Assembly: GCA_017521405.1 (NCBI GenBank)
Contig: JAFXCP010000023.1
Coordinates: 62,001 to 126,000, forward strand
DNA length: 64,000 nt
Source of the DNA: Akkermansia sp.
Lineage (GTDB): Bacteria > Verrucomicrobiota > Verrucomicrobiia > Verrucomicrobiales > Akkermansiaceae
Direction of reading: 5' to 3'
Positions 42,899-53,653 of this stretch are shown here, in pieces. Under the pieces are notes generated by a model that had not been told where the DNA came from, made no database searches, and saw only the letters and a list, made by a program, of their open reading frames with translations. Position numbers and translations under genes: made by a program. Position 1 is the first letter of the stretch; every line of letters begins with the position of its first letter.

Positions 42899-44350
42899 TT
42901 ACAGGCTATCGCCGAAATCCTCGCGGAACTTGGCAGCCAGTTTTTCCTGCCAATCGCCAAGCGGCTGCAGGCGACCGAAGAAGAAGCGAAGCACCTCCGG
43001 CTCCTCCACCCACTTGAGACCGCCGATGAGGTGGCGATTATCGTACAACCACTTGACGCGGTCGGCGCAGTACTTAATCTGGGAAAGCGTGAACACACGG
43101 CGGGGGCATGCAAGGCGCAGCAGCTCCAGCTCCGCATAGTTTTCGGAACCATCCGGATTACGCTGTTCGGAGATGGAGCCACGCTCCATACCACGAATGC
43201 CACCGGCAATGTACAGAGCAGTGGCAAGAGCCCCGGCGGGGTACTGCTCGTGCGGGATGTTGGGCAGGAATTCGGAAGCGTTGATGTGAGCACCCAGACC
43301 GCCGGCAGGCTTTACCATGGGAACCCCGTACTCAGAAAGTTCCTTCACCAAGTATTCGATGAAAATGGGACCTTGGTTAATGATTTCCTCATCCAGCGTT
43401 TCGAGCAAGCCCACGGCCATAGCCTCCATGGCGCGCACCTCCATACCGCCGTAGGTAAGGAAGCCCTCGTACAGGGGGATAAAGGCCTTCATCTTGAGAA
43501 TGAGTTCCTCGTTGTTGGAGATAATGGCACCACCACGAGCAAAGCCCAACTTACGGCTGGAGAAGTAAATCAAATCCATGGCATCTGCCAGTTTGCGGAT
43601 GATTTGTGCAATGCTCATATCCTTCGCAGCAGCCTCGCGGGTCTTGATGAAGTACAGGTTATCCTGCAACAGGGAGGCATCCAGCACGGACATGATGCCG
43701 TATTCCTTACACACAGCGGCCACTTCCAGCATGTTCTCCATGGAAAGGGGCTGACCGCCAATCAGGTTCGTACCGGCTTCGATACGGACAAAGGGAACAT
43801 GGTCGGCTCCCACCTCTTCAATCAGTGCGCGGAGGCGGGGAATATCAAAATTACCCTTGAAGGGGAGGTCGAGATTCGGATCCAAGCCCTCCTTGATAAT
43901 CAATTCTTCCACACGCCCACCCTTGCGGGTGATGTGAGCCTTCGTGGTAGTGAAGTGGAAGTTCATGGGTACCACATCGCCTTCCTTCACGAAGGTTTCG
44001 GCCAAGATATTTTCGCAGGCACGACCTTGGTGAGCCGGCAGGAAATGCTCTGTACCAAAAACCTCCTTAATCACCTTGATAAGGCGGTTGCAGGTTTCGG
44101 AACCGGCGTAGGAGTCATCGGCCTGCATGGAGGCTGCCACCTGATTATCACTCATGGCGTTTACGCCTGAGTCGGTAAGCATATCCATGAACACATCCTT
44201 ATTCTGGAGGAGGAAGGTATTGTTACCGGCCTCGCGCAGAAGTTTCACACGAGTTTCCACATCCGGCAGGAAAAGTTTCTGCACCACACGCACCTTATGC
44301 ATTTCCAATGGGACCTGGTGTTCCTGCTTGTAGAATTTAACAACAGACAT
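42899..44350 (-). CDS. tnaA: Tryptophanase/tyrosine phenol-lyase family PLP enzyme, divergent active site
   Basis: A 483-residue beta-eliminating lyase; TnaA makes indole, pyruvate and ammonia from tryptophan. Family motifs: LLTDSGVNAMSDNQVAA (58-73), DDSYAGS (78-84), PAHQGRACENIL (105-116), DVVPMNFHFTTTKAHI and TNLIGGQPLSM. The PLP lysine is Lys267 in SSRKLG. Two family hallmarks differ: the DSARF/DATR motif with the PLP-contacting Arg reads DASLL (224-228), and SAKK/SGKK is SSRK. Substrate could therefore be an amino acid other than Trp or Tyr. It is monocistronic, with a strong promoter, a ~94-base leader and a terminator. Confidence 0.85.
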   Translation of the reverse strand: MSVVKFYKQEHQVPLEMHKVRVVQKLFLPDVETRVKLLREAGNNTFLLQNKDVFMDMLTDSGVNAMSDNQVAASMQADDSYAGSETCNRLIKVIKEVFGTEHFLPAHQGRACENILAETFVKEGDVVPMNFHFTTTKAHITRKGGRVEELIIKEGLDPNLDLPFKGNFDIPRLRALIEEVGADHVPFVRIEAGTNLIGGQPLSMENMLEVAAVCKEYGIMSVLDASLLQDNLYFIKTREAAAKDMSIAQIIRKLADAMDLIYFSSRKLGFARGGAIISNNEELILKMKAFIPLYEGFLTYGGMEVRAMEAMAVGLLETLDEEIINQGPIFIEYLVKELSEYGVPMVKPAGGLGAHINASEFLPNIPHEQYPAGALATALYIAGGIRGMERGSISEQRNPDGSENYAELELLRLACPRRVFTLSQIKYCADRVKWLYDNRHLIGGLKWVEEPEVLRFFFGRLQPLGDWQEKLAAKFREDFGDSL

Positions 44351-44450
44351 AGTAGTATAAGATATGTATTGATAGGGGAAAGACTTAGCGCCGGGCAGGA
44401 AGTGGATTATTTATTTTTTCCATTCCTTAACCACGCATAAGCGGCGGGGG

Positions 44451-44480
44451 ATAGTACCATGCCATAGCAGCTATTGTCAA
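44451..44480 (-). promoter_or_regulatory. tnaA promoter
   Basis: Minus strand: TTGACA at 44475-44480, 18-base spacer ending TGG (extended -10), TACTAT at 44451-44456. The transcript would start near 44444 with a leader of about 94 bases, containing a 12-codon open frame at 44385-44423. Confidence 0.65.
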
Positions 44481-44557
44481 TCCTTTTTGCAGCCAACACT
44501 ATGCGGAATGGAGTCTTACTAACAAAAGTAAGAACAAATTGTTGCAACCAGCGGGGC

Positions 44558-45610
44558 TCATCTCTCATTCCTGCTATGGGAAAAAGTAAGATACACCGCC
44601 CCGGCACCGCTTTCCGGTCCCACCCAAGATAGAGACCGGGGAAACCCGGGGCGACCGGATAAAAGCTCTAACCGCTGCATAAATTGCCGGCGATTCCCAT
44701 ACGTTTCCAAATATCCCTCGAACGAAGTCTCGCCTTTGGCATATGCCGTCATAGCAGCATCCCAAAACTCTGCAAACGATTTGAAGTATAAACCATTACG
44801 GCGAAAATACCAAGCAACGTCTCCTCGTGCAGAGGGGTAATCACCTTTTCGCCACTGGTGGGTAGCTTTCATTTCCGCATCGGAAAGGCAAAACCAAGCA
44901 TGGGAAACCATACCGGCAGACACATTGCCTACGAGGGGGTCATTCCACGTGGCGTCCACATGATACCACTCCCCCTCCAATTGCACCATATTCCAGCCAT
45001 GCGGTCCCCCGGCACTTCCTTCCACAATCACGGCAGGAATGCCCGCCATGTGCAGCAGGAGCCATAAGGCCCCACTATAAGCAGCGCAGGAACCGCGATG
45101 CTCCAACAACAGCTCCGCCGCAGAATCCGTTCCCTGCATCTCATAATCTGCGCAAGCCACCAAAGCATCGTGCAGCAGCAGCAGTTTTTCTGCAGCGCAG
45201 GTCTCCGGCAATGCCGCCACACGCCGTTTCGCCTCCGCTAACGCGCGGCGTTCCCGCGCCGTGAGGCGAGATTCCAGAGCAGGAGACACAAAGGCCTGCC
45301 ACAAACGCCAATGGCTGGTATACTCCAAGCGAATATGCCCCAGCCCCCGGCTATCGCAGGTAAATGAAGCACTGCGGCAATATGTTCTCAGGGCGGATTC
45401 ATGCAACATCTCTCCCACGCGGCGATACAAGGAGGCTTTAACACGGAAAGCGGGGTTTTCCTCCAGCCGGGAAGCCCATGTTTGCAAGGCTGCTTCAAAC
45501 TCACGCTGCGAGGCGATTTCCCCCTGTGCGAGCAGCGTGGTTCCGCAAAGGAATACCGCCAAACAGGCGGCATTCCAAAAGCATTTGCAGACTGAAGGGT
45601 AAGTGGGCAT
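44558..45610 (-). CDS. Exported transglutaminase-like (cysteine protease fold) protein
   Basis: A 350-residue protein with a signal peptide (about residues 1-29, FWNAACLAVFLCGTTLLAQ). The transglutaminase-like core has the Cys-His-Asp triad: GSCAAYSGAL (Cys175), HGWNMVQL (His204) and WYHVDATWND (Asp219). Bacterial members act as proteases or amidases on envelope peptides or host proteins. The N-terminal ~100 residues and the C-terminal ~110 residues are unassigned. It starts five bases after the hisS stop, hence translated from the hisS transcript; that pairing is not functionally obvious. Confidence 0.85.
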   Translation of the reverse strand: MPTYPSVCKCFWNAACLAVFLCGTTLLAQGEIASQREFEAALQTWASRLEENPAFRVKASLYRRVGEMLHESALRTYCRSASFTCDSRGLGHIRLEYTSHWRLWQAFVSPALESRLTARERRALAEAKRRVAALPETCAAEKLLLLHDALVACADYEMQGTDSAAELLLEHRGSCAAYSGALWLLLHMAGIPAVIVEGSAGGPHGWNMVQLEGEWYHVDATWNDPLVGNVSAGMVSHAWFCLSDAEMKATHQWRKGDYPSARGDVAWYFRRNGLYFKSFAEFWDAAMTAYAKGETSFEGYLETYGNRRQFMQRLELLSGRPGFPRSLSWVGPESGAGAVYLTFSHSRNER

Positions 45611-45615
45611 TCCCC

Positions 45616-46884
45616 TTACTCACCATCCCCCAGCAATTCCTCCAACAGCCCCTCAGGCGTGGTGCGAACGGATGTGCGCGTGGAAAGGTTCTTGAGTTCC
45701 ACCTCCGGATATTCCGCACCAATGATGACGGCATGCCGCGCACCGATTTTTTCCGCACGTTTGAGCTGATTACCCAACTTGGCCGGAGCCATGGGCAAAT
45801 CTACCCGCACTCCGGCATCGCGCAAGGCGGCAGCCAGCCCCAACATCTGCGGGCGCATCTCCGATGCGGCAAGCACAAGGCACACATCGCAGGCAGCGGC
45901 TTTCAACGCAGCATCCCGCAGAGCACGAGCAGCCGGGCAAGCCTCAATTAAGTGAGCGATAACGGCATCCCCCATAGCAAAGCCCGTGGCAGGCATATCC
46001 ACAGCATTGTTGGAAAGTGTGGCCACCAAACCATCGTAACGCCCGCCGCCGGCCACAGCACGCAAATGGTGTCCCTTATCGAAAATCTCGAACACCAGCC
46101 CGGTATAGTAGGCCAAGCCGCGCACTACATAGAGGTCCAACTTCACATACTGCTCCAAGCCACGAGCCTGCAAATCCGCATACACGGCATCGAAGCGGGG
46201 GGAACATCCGGCAGGAGGATTAGTGATAAAGGCTACCAAATCCTCGCGTTTCATTCCAAAGGCATCCAACTTCTCCTGGCAATATTCCGGGCGGTCGCGC
46301 TCAAATTTATCAATCACCGCTAAGAAATCCGGTACTTTTTCTTCCGGCACACCATGCTCTGCCGCATAGCGGAGCCACACCTCGCGATCGGAAATTCTCA
46401 CCACGAAATCCTCCGCTGTAAAGCCAAACTCACGCATGCAATCAATGGCAAGAGCCACCAGCTCGGCATCGGCTCCTTCGCCCCCCTCGCCCAGAATATC
46501 AGCATTGAACTGCACAAACTCGCGCAAACGGCCCTTCTGCGGTTTCTCGTAGCGGAAGCAAGAGCCTATCTCAAACCACTTGAGCGGCTTGGTGTACTCC
46601 CGTTGGTAAGCTGCAGCAATACGCCCCAGGGAGGCTGTCAGCTCCGGGCGCACTGTAATATCACGTTCGCCTTGGTCCTTAAAGCGGAAAAGCTGTGTGG
46701 GCAGTTCGCCGCCGGATTTTTTTAGATACAGCTCCGTGGATTCAATCGTGGGAGCCTCCCATTCAACAAAGCCGTAGCGATGTGCAACCCGCCGCCAAGT
46801 CTGGAAAAGATAATTGCGGAGGGCACATTCCTGCGGAGCAAAATCGCGGAATCCGGGAAGCGGCTGAAAGCGAGCATCAGGCAT
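45616..46884 (-). CDS. hisS: Histidyl-tRNA synthetase
   Basis: Class II synthetase charging tRNA-His. From ATG 46884 it has 422 residues: PLPGFRDFAPQE (8-19), motif 2 region WFEIGSCFRYEKPQKGRLREFVQFNADILG, the histidine-binding VRGLAYYTGLVFEI (about 262-275) and AGGGRYDGL (about 284-292). The anticodon-binding domain is at the C-terminus (CDVCLVLAAS...). The open frame extends 26 codons upstream across the promoter, so ATG 46884 is preferred; it lies nine bases after TATAAT. It is divergent from the ATP synthase operon. Confidence 0.96.
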   Translation of the reverse strand: MPDARFQPLPGFRDFAPQECALRNYLFQTWRRVAHRYGFVEWEAPTIESTELYLKKSGGELPTQLFRFKDQGERDITVRPELTASLGRIAAAYQREYTKPLKWFEIGSCFRYEKPQKGRLREFVQFNADILGEGGEGADAELVALAIDCMREFGFTAEDFVVRISDREVWLRYAAEHGVPEEKVPDFLAVIDKFERDRPEYCQEKLDAFGMKREDLVAFITNPPAGCSPRFDAVYADLQARGLEQYVKLDLYVVRGLAYYTGLVFEIFDKGHHLRAVAGGGRYDGLVATLSNNAVDMPATGFAMGDAVIAHLIEACPAARALRDAALKAAACDVCLVLAASEMRPQMLGLAAALRDAGVRVDLPMAPAKLGNQLKRAEKIGARHAVIIGAEYPEVELKNLSTRTSVRTTPEGLLEELLGDGE

Positions 46885-46893
46885 AGGGCTTTT

Positions 46894-46921
46894 ATTATAT
46901 CCCATTTCCCCCCCTTGGCAA
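46894..46921 (-). promoter_or_regulatory. Near-leaderless promoter of hisS
   Basis: Minus strand: TTGCCA at 46916-46921, 16-base spacer, TATAAT at 46894-46899, nine bases to the ATG. Confidence 0.6.
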
Positions 46922-46972
46922 GTGTTGATGTCATGATTTGTCCTTTTAGCACCATACAACACAATTTTAACC

Positions 46973-47002
46973 TTGACTTAGGGTCTTCGCAGGTGTTAGC
47001 TT
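46973..47002 (+). promoter_or_regulatory. Candidate promoter of the atp operon
   Basis: TTGACT at 46973-46978, 18-base spacer ending TGT, TAGCTT at 46997-47002, 14 bases to the atpB ATG. The leader would be about eight bases. No atpI gene precedes atpB. Confidence 0.45.
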
Positions 47003-47016
47003 AAAGCGTTATCGCA

Positions 47017-47889
47017 ATGAAATATCTTTTGCAGAAATTAGCCGCCATTGGTATGTTCACCGTAAGTGCAAGTGCCGCAGAGCATGCAGCGGAAGCAGAA
47101 CACCACGGACTGACGACGGATGCCCCCGTACTTTGGAATATCGATATTCCATTCTGGCCCGGGCATTCCCTTCCCATCAGCAACTCGCTGGTCATGTTCT
47201 GTCTGGCTGTGCTGCTCATCACCTTACTGCTGCGTTTATCCACCCGGAACATGCAGCGCATTCCCGGCAAACTGCAAAATTTTGTAGAGTGGGTGTTTGA
47301 AACACTTTACAATTTCGTGGAAGGCCTCATCGGCAAGAAGCTTACAGCCAAGTATTTTTGGTATTTTGCCACGGTATTTCTGCTCATTCTGGTAAGCAAT
47401 TACATGGGGCTTATCCCCGGTGTGGGCGAGGTTACATACAACGGGCAACCGCTTTTCCGCGGTGCCAATGCAGATTTGAATATAACCATCTTCTTAGGTC
47501 TCTTCTACACCTTCATCTGGTTTGTATGGGTAATGAAGGAACAGGGGCCTTGGCATTTCCTTACTCACACCTTTGGTCCCAAAGGCGGACTTACGGGTTT
47601 CCTCAAATACGCCCTGCTGCCTATTTTCTTCTTCGTAGGCATTATTGAACTTGTTTCCATTGCCGTGCGCCCCATTGCGCTGGCTGCTCGTCTTTTCGGC
47701 AACATCTTTGCCGGCGAGGCTATTCTGGAGCAAATGAGTTTGCTGAGCTGGGCAGCCATGTTACCCTTCATGGCCTTGGAAATCATCGTAGGCTTTGTAC
47801 AGGCACTGGTATTCCTTATGCTTACGGCCATCTTCCTCAAAACACAGGTGGGTGGCGATGATGAAGATACAGAAGCTGCCACGCACTAA
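47017..47889 (+). CDS. atpB: F-type ATP synthase subunit a
   Basis: The proton-channel stator subunit in the inner membrane. The 290 residues begin with a signal-like sequence (MKYLLQKLAAIGMFTVSASA). Five or so spans follow, with YMGLIPGVGEVTYNG, and the channel motif ALAARLFGNIFAGEAIL containing the essential Arg (equivalent to Arg210 of E. coli). The last conserved segment is FMALEIIVGFVQALVFLMLTAIFL. It opens the atpBEFHAGDC operon; atpE starts 84 bases later. Confidence 0.96.
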   Translation: MKYLLQKLAAIGMFTVSASAAEHAAEAEHHGLTTDAPVLWNIDIPFWPGHSLPISNSLVMFCLAVLLITLLLRLSTRNMQRIPGKLQNFVEWVFETLYNFVEGLIGKKLTAKYFWYFATVFLLILVSNYMGLIPGVGEVTYNGQPLFRGANADLNITIFLGLFYTFIWFVWVMKEQGPWHFLTHTFGPKGGLTGFLKYALLPIFFFVGIIELVSIAVRPIALAARLFGNIFAGEAILEQMSLLSWAAMLPFMALEIIVGFVQALVFLMLTAIFLKTQVGGDDEDTEAATH

Positions 47890-48174
<285 letters not shown>

Positions 48175-48186
48175 ACGCCCTATGGG

Positions 48187-48207
48187 GGCACCATGCTCCA
48201 TGGTGCC
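48187..48207 (+). other. Intercistronic hairpin between atpE and atpF
   Basis: Perfect nine-base stem GGCACCATG/CATGGTGCC with CTC loop, 13 bases after the atpE stop and without a T tract. It may be an mRNA processing or stability element that lets atpE be produced in excess. Confidence 0.6.
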
Positions 48208-48267
48208 TCCCGCCCCCCTTCCCCTCATTTTCCCGTTAGTCATTCATCCTCTAAAGAGATTCCCGCT

Positions 48268-48789
48268 ATGTTCACCCCCATCCTCGCCGCAGATTTTCAG
48301 CAGCTCTTTGATAAATTCGGGCTGCATACCGAAGCGTTCATCGCGCACTGCATCGCGTTTGCCATTATTGCTACCGTGGTAGCTGTTTTCGGGCTCAAGC
48401 CCATTTTGCAGCAGCTTGAGGAGCGCCGCCGCCGCATCATTGAAGGAGAGGAAATGCATGCCCGCAGCCAAAAAGAATTGGCCGAGGTAAAAGCCACCGG
48501 TGAGCAAATTCTGGCCGAAGCCCACGCCACCGGCAAGCAAGAGGTGGAACACGCCCGCGCCACTGCCGCCAGACTCCAGGCAGAACTGACGGATAAAGCA
48601 TCCGCCGAGGCTCGCACCATCCTCGAAAATGCTAAATTGCAGGCAGAAATGGATACACAGCGGGAAAAAGACGCCCTCAAGGATGAGTTTGCCCGCCTCG
48701 TGGCTCAAGCTACAGCTAAAGTGACGGGCAAGGTACTCAGCGATGAGGACCACCGCACCATCAATGCAGAAGCTATCCGTAACCTGTAA
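48268..48789 (+). CDS. atpF: F-type ATP synthase subunit b
   Basis: The peripheral-stalk subunit: one N-terminal membrane helix (about 20-42, AFIAHCIAFAIIATVVAVFGL) followed by a long charged coiled coil (LKPILQQLEERRRRIIEGEEMHARSQKELAEVKATG). 173 residues, normal for b. ATG 48268 (MFTPILAADFQQLF) is the sensible start; an upstream ATG would overlap the intercistronic hairpin. A single b gene suggests a homodimeric stalk. atpH follows after 13 bases. Confidence 0.94.
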   Translation: MFTPILAADFQQLFDKFGLHTEAFIAHCIAFAIIATVVAVFGLKPILQQLEERRRRIIEGEEMHARSQKELAEVKATGEQILAEAHATGKQEVEHARATAARLQAELTDKASAEARTILENAKLQAEMDTQREKDALKDEFARLVAQATAKVTGKVLSDEDHRTINAEAIRNL

Positions 48790-48802
48790 AGCCCCCTTTC
48801 CC

Positions 48803-49198
48803 ATGAAAATCACCAAGGAAGCGCAAGCTCAGGCGCGGCGGCTGATGCGCCTGTGCATCGATTCGGATGGCTTACTGCAAGAGGACACCGTGCGGCGGAT
48901 AGCCAACACTATTGCCACCGAAAAACCGCGCAACTATATGGGCATACTCAGCGCGCTTACGGAGTTAGTGCGCTTGGAAGTAGCCCGTCACACCGCCACC
49001 ATTACCAGTGCCGTTCCGCTTACGGAAGCAGAGCAGCAAAGCATCCGCACCAAGCTGGATGCCCGCACCCCGGGACTCCGTTACGAATGGCTGGTAGATG
49101 CCTCCCTCATCGGCGGCATCACCGTCAAAGTCGGAGACGATGTAACGGATGCCTCCATCAAATCCCGAATCGAACGCCTTTCCCGCCTCTCGGCTTAA
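48803..49198 (+). CDS. atpH: F-type ATP synthase subunit delta, short form
   Basis: Connects the b stalk to the F1 head. Only 131 residues against ~175 in E. coli. The C-terminal part is well conserved (YEWLVDASLIGGITVKVGDDVTDASIKSRIERLSRL), as in the delta/OSCP family. The N-terminal helical bundle that binds the alpha subunit is shortened, beginning MKITKEAQAQARRLMRLCIDSDGLL. An ATG 60 bases upstream overlaps atpF and does not restore the missing part. Position between atpF and atpA makes the call firm despite low similarity. Confidence 0.88.
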   Translation: MKITKEAQAQARRLMRLCIDSDGLLQEDTVRRIANTIATEKPRNYMGILSALTELVRLEVARHTATITSAVPLTEAEQQSIRTKLDARTPGLRYEWLVDASLIGGITVKVGDDVTDASIKSRIERLSRLSA

Positions 49199-49234
49199 TC
49201 CCCCTACCATTTTACTATTTACCCCATCCAGCGT

Positions 49235-50776
49235 ATGAGCAACATCGTACAAGAACTCGAAGCACAAATTAAACATGCCTCCACAGCAGCCGTCAACGAA
49301 AATGTGGGCACCATTAAGGCCATTGGCGACGGCGTAGCCCGTATTGAAGGCCTTAGCAACGCCATGCTCAACGAAATGATTGAGTTCCCCGGCGGCGTGA
49401 TGGGTCTGGCCATGAACCTCGAAGAAAATGAGGTGGGTGCCGTGCTTATCGGTAATGGCAACGGACTGAAAGAAGGCGACACATGCAAAACCACGGGGCA
49501 CCTGCTGCAAGTTCCCGTGGGTCCGGGGCTTCTGGGCCGTGTGGTGGACACGCTGGGCAACCCGTTGGATGGCAAAGGCCCGGTGGATGCAGCGGCCTAC
49601 TATCCGGTAGAAAAAATCGCCTCCGGCATTATTTCACGTCAAGGAGTAAGCCAGCCGGTGCAGACAGGTATTCTGCCCATTGATGCCATGATTCCCATTG
49701 GCCGAGGCCAGCGCGAGCTGATTATCGGCGACCGCTCCACCGGCAAAACAGCCATTGCCACGGATACGATGATTTCCCAAGCTCGCCAAAACAAATTGGC
49801 AGAGGAAGGCAAGCTCCCGGGCCACCGCCCCCTGTACAGCATTTACGTAGCCATCGGCCAGAAGCGAGCCACCATTTCCCGCCTTGTGGCTAAGTTGGAA
49901 GAAAGCGGTGCCATGCCGTATAGCATTGTGGTAGTGGCCTCCGCCTCCGACAGTGCCGCCATGCAGTATCTGGCTCCCTATGCAGGCTGCGCCATGGGCG
50001 AGTACTTTATGGACCAAGGGCAGGATGCACTCATCGTATACGATGACCTTTCCAAACACGCTGTGGCCTATCGTCAGGTGTCCCTCATCCTGCGCCGTCC
50101 CTCCGGCCGCGAGGCTTACCCCGGCGATGTGTTCTACCTGCACAGCCGCCTGCTGGAGCGTGCTGCCCGCATCAATGCCGAAGGTGGCCGCAAAGGTGGT
50201 TCCCTCACCGCTCTGCCCATTATTGAGACACAGGCCGGCGACGTTTCGGCCTACATTCCCACGAATGTGATTTCCATTACCGATGGGCAGATTTTCTTGG
50301 ATACGGACCTGTTCTACCAAGGTGTGCGCCCTGCAATTAACGTGGGAATCTCCGTATCGCGTGTGGGCTCCTCTGCCCAAACCAAAATTGTAAAAAAGCT
50401 GGCCGGTTCCGTGAAGCTCGATTTGGCGCAGTTCGAAGAACTTCAGGCCTTCGCCCAGTTCGGCTCCGACCTCGATGCTAACACCAAAGCCAAGCTCGAA
50501 CGCGGTCGCCGCATTGTGGAGCTTTTCAAACAGGGGCAATATGACCCGAAGAGCCTCAGTATTGAGGTGATTGACCTCTACGCCATCCAGAAAGGCTACC
50601 TCGATGATGTACCCGTGGATAAGGTACAACAGGTTGTTCGCAGCATGGAGGAGGATGCCCGCACCAGCCAACCGGACCTTCTGGCAGCCATCGAGGCGGA
50701 GAAAGCCCTCACGGATGATATCGATGCCCGCCTCAAGCAGTTTATGACTGCCTTTAAATCCCGCATGACGAAGTAA
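49235..50776 (+). CDS. atpA: F-type ATP synthase subunit alpha
   Basis: Regulatory nucleotide-binding subunit of F1. 513 residues with Walker A GDRSTGKT (165-172), [29 protein letters not shown] (Walker B region) and the family signature near [17 protein letters not shown], which includes the catalytic Arg (equivalent to alpha-Arg376). The N-terminal helix ([12 protein letters not shown]) contacts delta. atpG starts ten bases after the stop. Confidence 0.98.
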   Translation: MSNIVQELEAQIKHASTAAVNENVGTIKAIGDGVARIEGLSNAMLNEMIEFPGGVMGLAMNLEENEVGAVLIGNGNGLKEGDTCKTTGHLLQVPVGPGLLGRVVDTLGNPLDGKGPVDAAAYYPVEKIASGIISRQGVSQPVQTGILPIDAMIPIGRGQRELIIGDRSTGKTAIATDTMISQARQNKLAEEGKLPGHRPLYSIYVAIGQKRATISRLVAKLEESGAMPYSIVVVASASDSAAMQYLAPYAGCAMGEYFMDQGQDALIVYDDLSKHAVAYRQVSLILRRPSGREAYPGDVFYLHSRLLERAARINAEGGRKGGSLTALPIIETQAGDVSAYIPTNVISITDGQIFLDTDLFYQGVRPAINVGISVSRVGSSAQTKIVKKLAGSVKLDLAQFEELQAFAQFGSDLDANTKAKLERGRRIVELFKQGQYDPKSLSIEVIDLYAIQKGYLDDVPVDKVQQVVRSMEEDARTSQPDLLAAIEAEKALTDDIDARLKQFMTAFKSRMTK

Positions 50777-50786
50777 CCCCCCGACC

Positions 50787-51653
50787 ATGGCAAGTCTCCG
50801 AGACATTAAACGCCGCATCAAATCGGTACGCAACACATCGCAAATTACCAAGGCGATGCAAATGGTTGCGTCCGCCAAGATGCGGCGTGCCCAAGAGCTG
50901 GCGCTCAAAGGGCGAACTTACATGAGTGCCCTGGCCCATGTGCTCCAGCATTTGCAGGATACTCTGGCAGAAGCCGCCTCCCCCCTGATGGAGGAACGCA
51001 CCAAGGGCAAAACCCTTGTCATCGTGGTAAGTACCGACCGCGGTCTCTGCGGCGCACTGAATGCCAATCTTTTTAAGGATGTGCTGCAAAAATGCGACCC
51101 TCAGGCAGATTACCTTACGGTGGGCACCAAACTCAATTCCCAGTTAACCCGCTGCGGGCGCAATCTGGTAGCCTCTTTCACTATTGGGGATACCGTGGAA
51201 GAAGCGGAGCTTAAACCCATCTTCCGGCTCATCCGCAAAGGCTTTACGGAAGGCACCTATAACCGCGTTGAAGTCATCTACCAAAAATTCATCAACGTCA
51301 TGGTACAGCGCCCGGAGTGCATGAAACTTCTGCCCCTTTCCCGCGAGGAGCTTCTGAAGGTGGCCGCACAGGATGATATTGACGATGACAGCAATCCCAA
51401 TTTCCTTCTGGAGCCGGAGCCTAAAACACTGTTAAACGCCATTTTGCCCCTCTATTTCAGCCACCAACTGGTGCAAATGATTCTGGAAGGCAAGGCCAGC
51501 GAACAATCTGCCCGCATGGTGGCCATGAAGGCAGCCACGGAAAACGCCAAAACGCTCATTGGCGAGCTTACTCTGGAATACAACAAAGCCCGCCAAACCC
51601 AGATTACCAACGAGCTACTCGAAATTACAACGGCTATGAAAGCCATGGAATAA
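50787..51653 (+). CDS. atpG: F-type ATP synthase subunit gamma
   Basis: The central rotor shaft, 288 residues. The N-terminal helix is MASLRDIKRRIKSVRNTSQITKAMQMVASAKMRRAQ and the C-terminal helix is MKAATENAKTLIGELTLEYNKARQTQITNELLEITTAMKAM; together they form the coiled coil inside the alpha-beta hexamer. The globular part has STDRGLCGALNANLF. The gene order atpA-atpG-atpD and 45-base gap to atpD are standard. Confidence 0.97.
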   Translation: MASLRDIKRRIKSVRNTSQITKAMQMVASAKMRRAQELALKGRTYMSALAHVLQHLQDTLAEAASPLMEERTKGKTLVIVVSTDRGLCGALNANLFKDVLQKCDPQADYLTVGTKLNSQLTRCGRNLVASFTIGDTVEEAELKPIFRLIRKGFTEGTYNRVEVIYQKFINVMVQRPECMKLLPLSREELLKVAAQDDIDDDSNPNFLLEPEPKTLLNAILPLYFSHQLVQMILEGKASEQSARMVAMKAATENAKTLIGELTLEYNKARQTQITNELLEITTAMKAME

Positions 51654-53105
<1,452 letters not shown>

Positions 53106-53110
53106 TCACC

Positions 53111-53527
53111 ATGCCCCTCCAACTCAAAATCATCACCCCCATGCGTACGGCGGTGGACGCCTCCGTAAGCAGCGTGCTGGTGCCATCCGCACAGGGGGAA
53201 ATGGAGATTCTGCCCGGCCACGCAGACCTTATCGCAGCTCTGGGTAACGGCGAACTAAGCTACCGTATCCCCGGGGAGGAAACCTCTGCACTCTTCATCG
53301 GCGGCGGGTTTCTGCAAGTATCGAATGACCAGCTTCTCATTGTAACGGATACCGTGCTGGAGGCAAGTGAAATTGATACAGCCACCGTGGAACAAGCCAT
53401 CGAGCGCGCTCAAGCAGCCTTCCGCAATGCCTCCTCCGTATTGGATCGCGAGGAGCAGGCCAAGCTGGAAGCCCATATTGCCAAGCAAATAGCCATGCTC
53501 GATTTCCGCCGCAAACGCCGCATCTGA
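53111..53527 (+). CDS. atpC: F-type ATP synthase subunit epsilon
   Basis: 138-residue regulatory subunit. The N-terminal beta-sandwich starts MPLQLKIITPMRTAVDASVSSVLVPSAQGEMEILPGHADLIAALG with the family GxxxILPxHA motif. The C-terminal helix-turn-helix, able to inhibit ATP hydrolysis, is VEQAIERAQAAFRNASSVLDREEQAKLEAHIAKQIAML. It closes the operon and is followed by a hairpin terminator. Confidence 0.96.
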   Translation: MPLQLKIITPMRTAVDASVSSVLVPSAQGEMEILPGHADLIAALGNGELSYRIPGEETSALFIGGGFLQVSNDQLLIVTDTVLEASEIDTATVEQAIERAQAAFRNASSVLDREEQAKLEAHIAKQIAMLDFRRKRRI

Positions 53528-53556
53528 GGGGGAACCCCATCTCCCCCCATCCTTCC

Positions 53557-53597
53557 GAACACCACTCAGCACACTCAGCCGGGTGGTGTTCTGTTTT
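53557..53597 (+). terminator. Terminator of the atp operon
   Basis: Nine-base stem GAACACCAC/GTGGTGTTC around a 17-base loop (53557-53565 with 53583-53591), then TGTTTT. Confidence 0.65.
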
Positions 53598-53613
53598 CAG
53601 CACACTTTGGCGC

Positions 53614-53642
53614 TGGACAGTTCTCCCCATGTTTGGTAAAGT
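53614..53642 (+). promoter_or_regulatory. Near-leaderless promoter of the ankyrin gene
   Basis: TGGACA at 53614-53619, 17-base spacer ending TGG (extended -10), TAAAGT at 53637-53642, eleven bases to ATG 53654. Confidence 0.45.
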
Positions 53643-53653
53643 ACTTGCAGCAT

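Noticed and set aside
44407..44607. 66-codon open frame on minus between tnaA and the transglutaminase gene
   Set aside because: It overlaps the transglutaminase 3' end and the tnaA promoter, has no family resemblance and no start signal.
49634..50908. 424-codon open frame on minus, opposite atpA
   Set aside because: Antisense to a certain ATP synthase gene; shadow.
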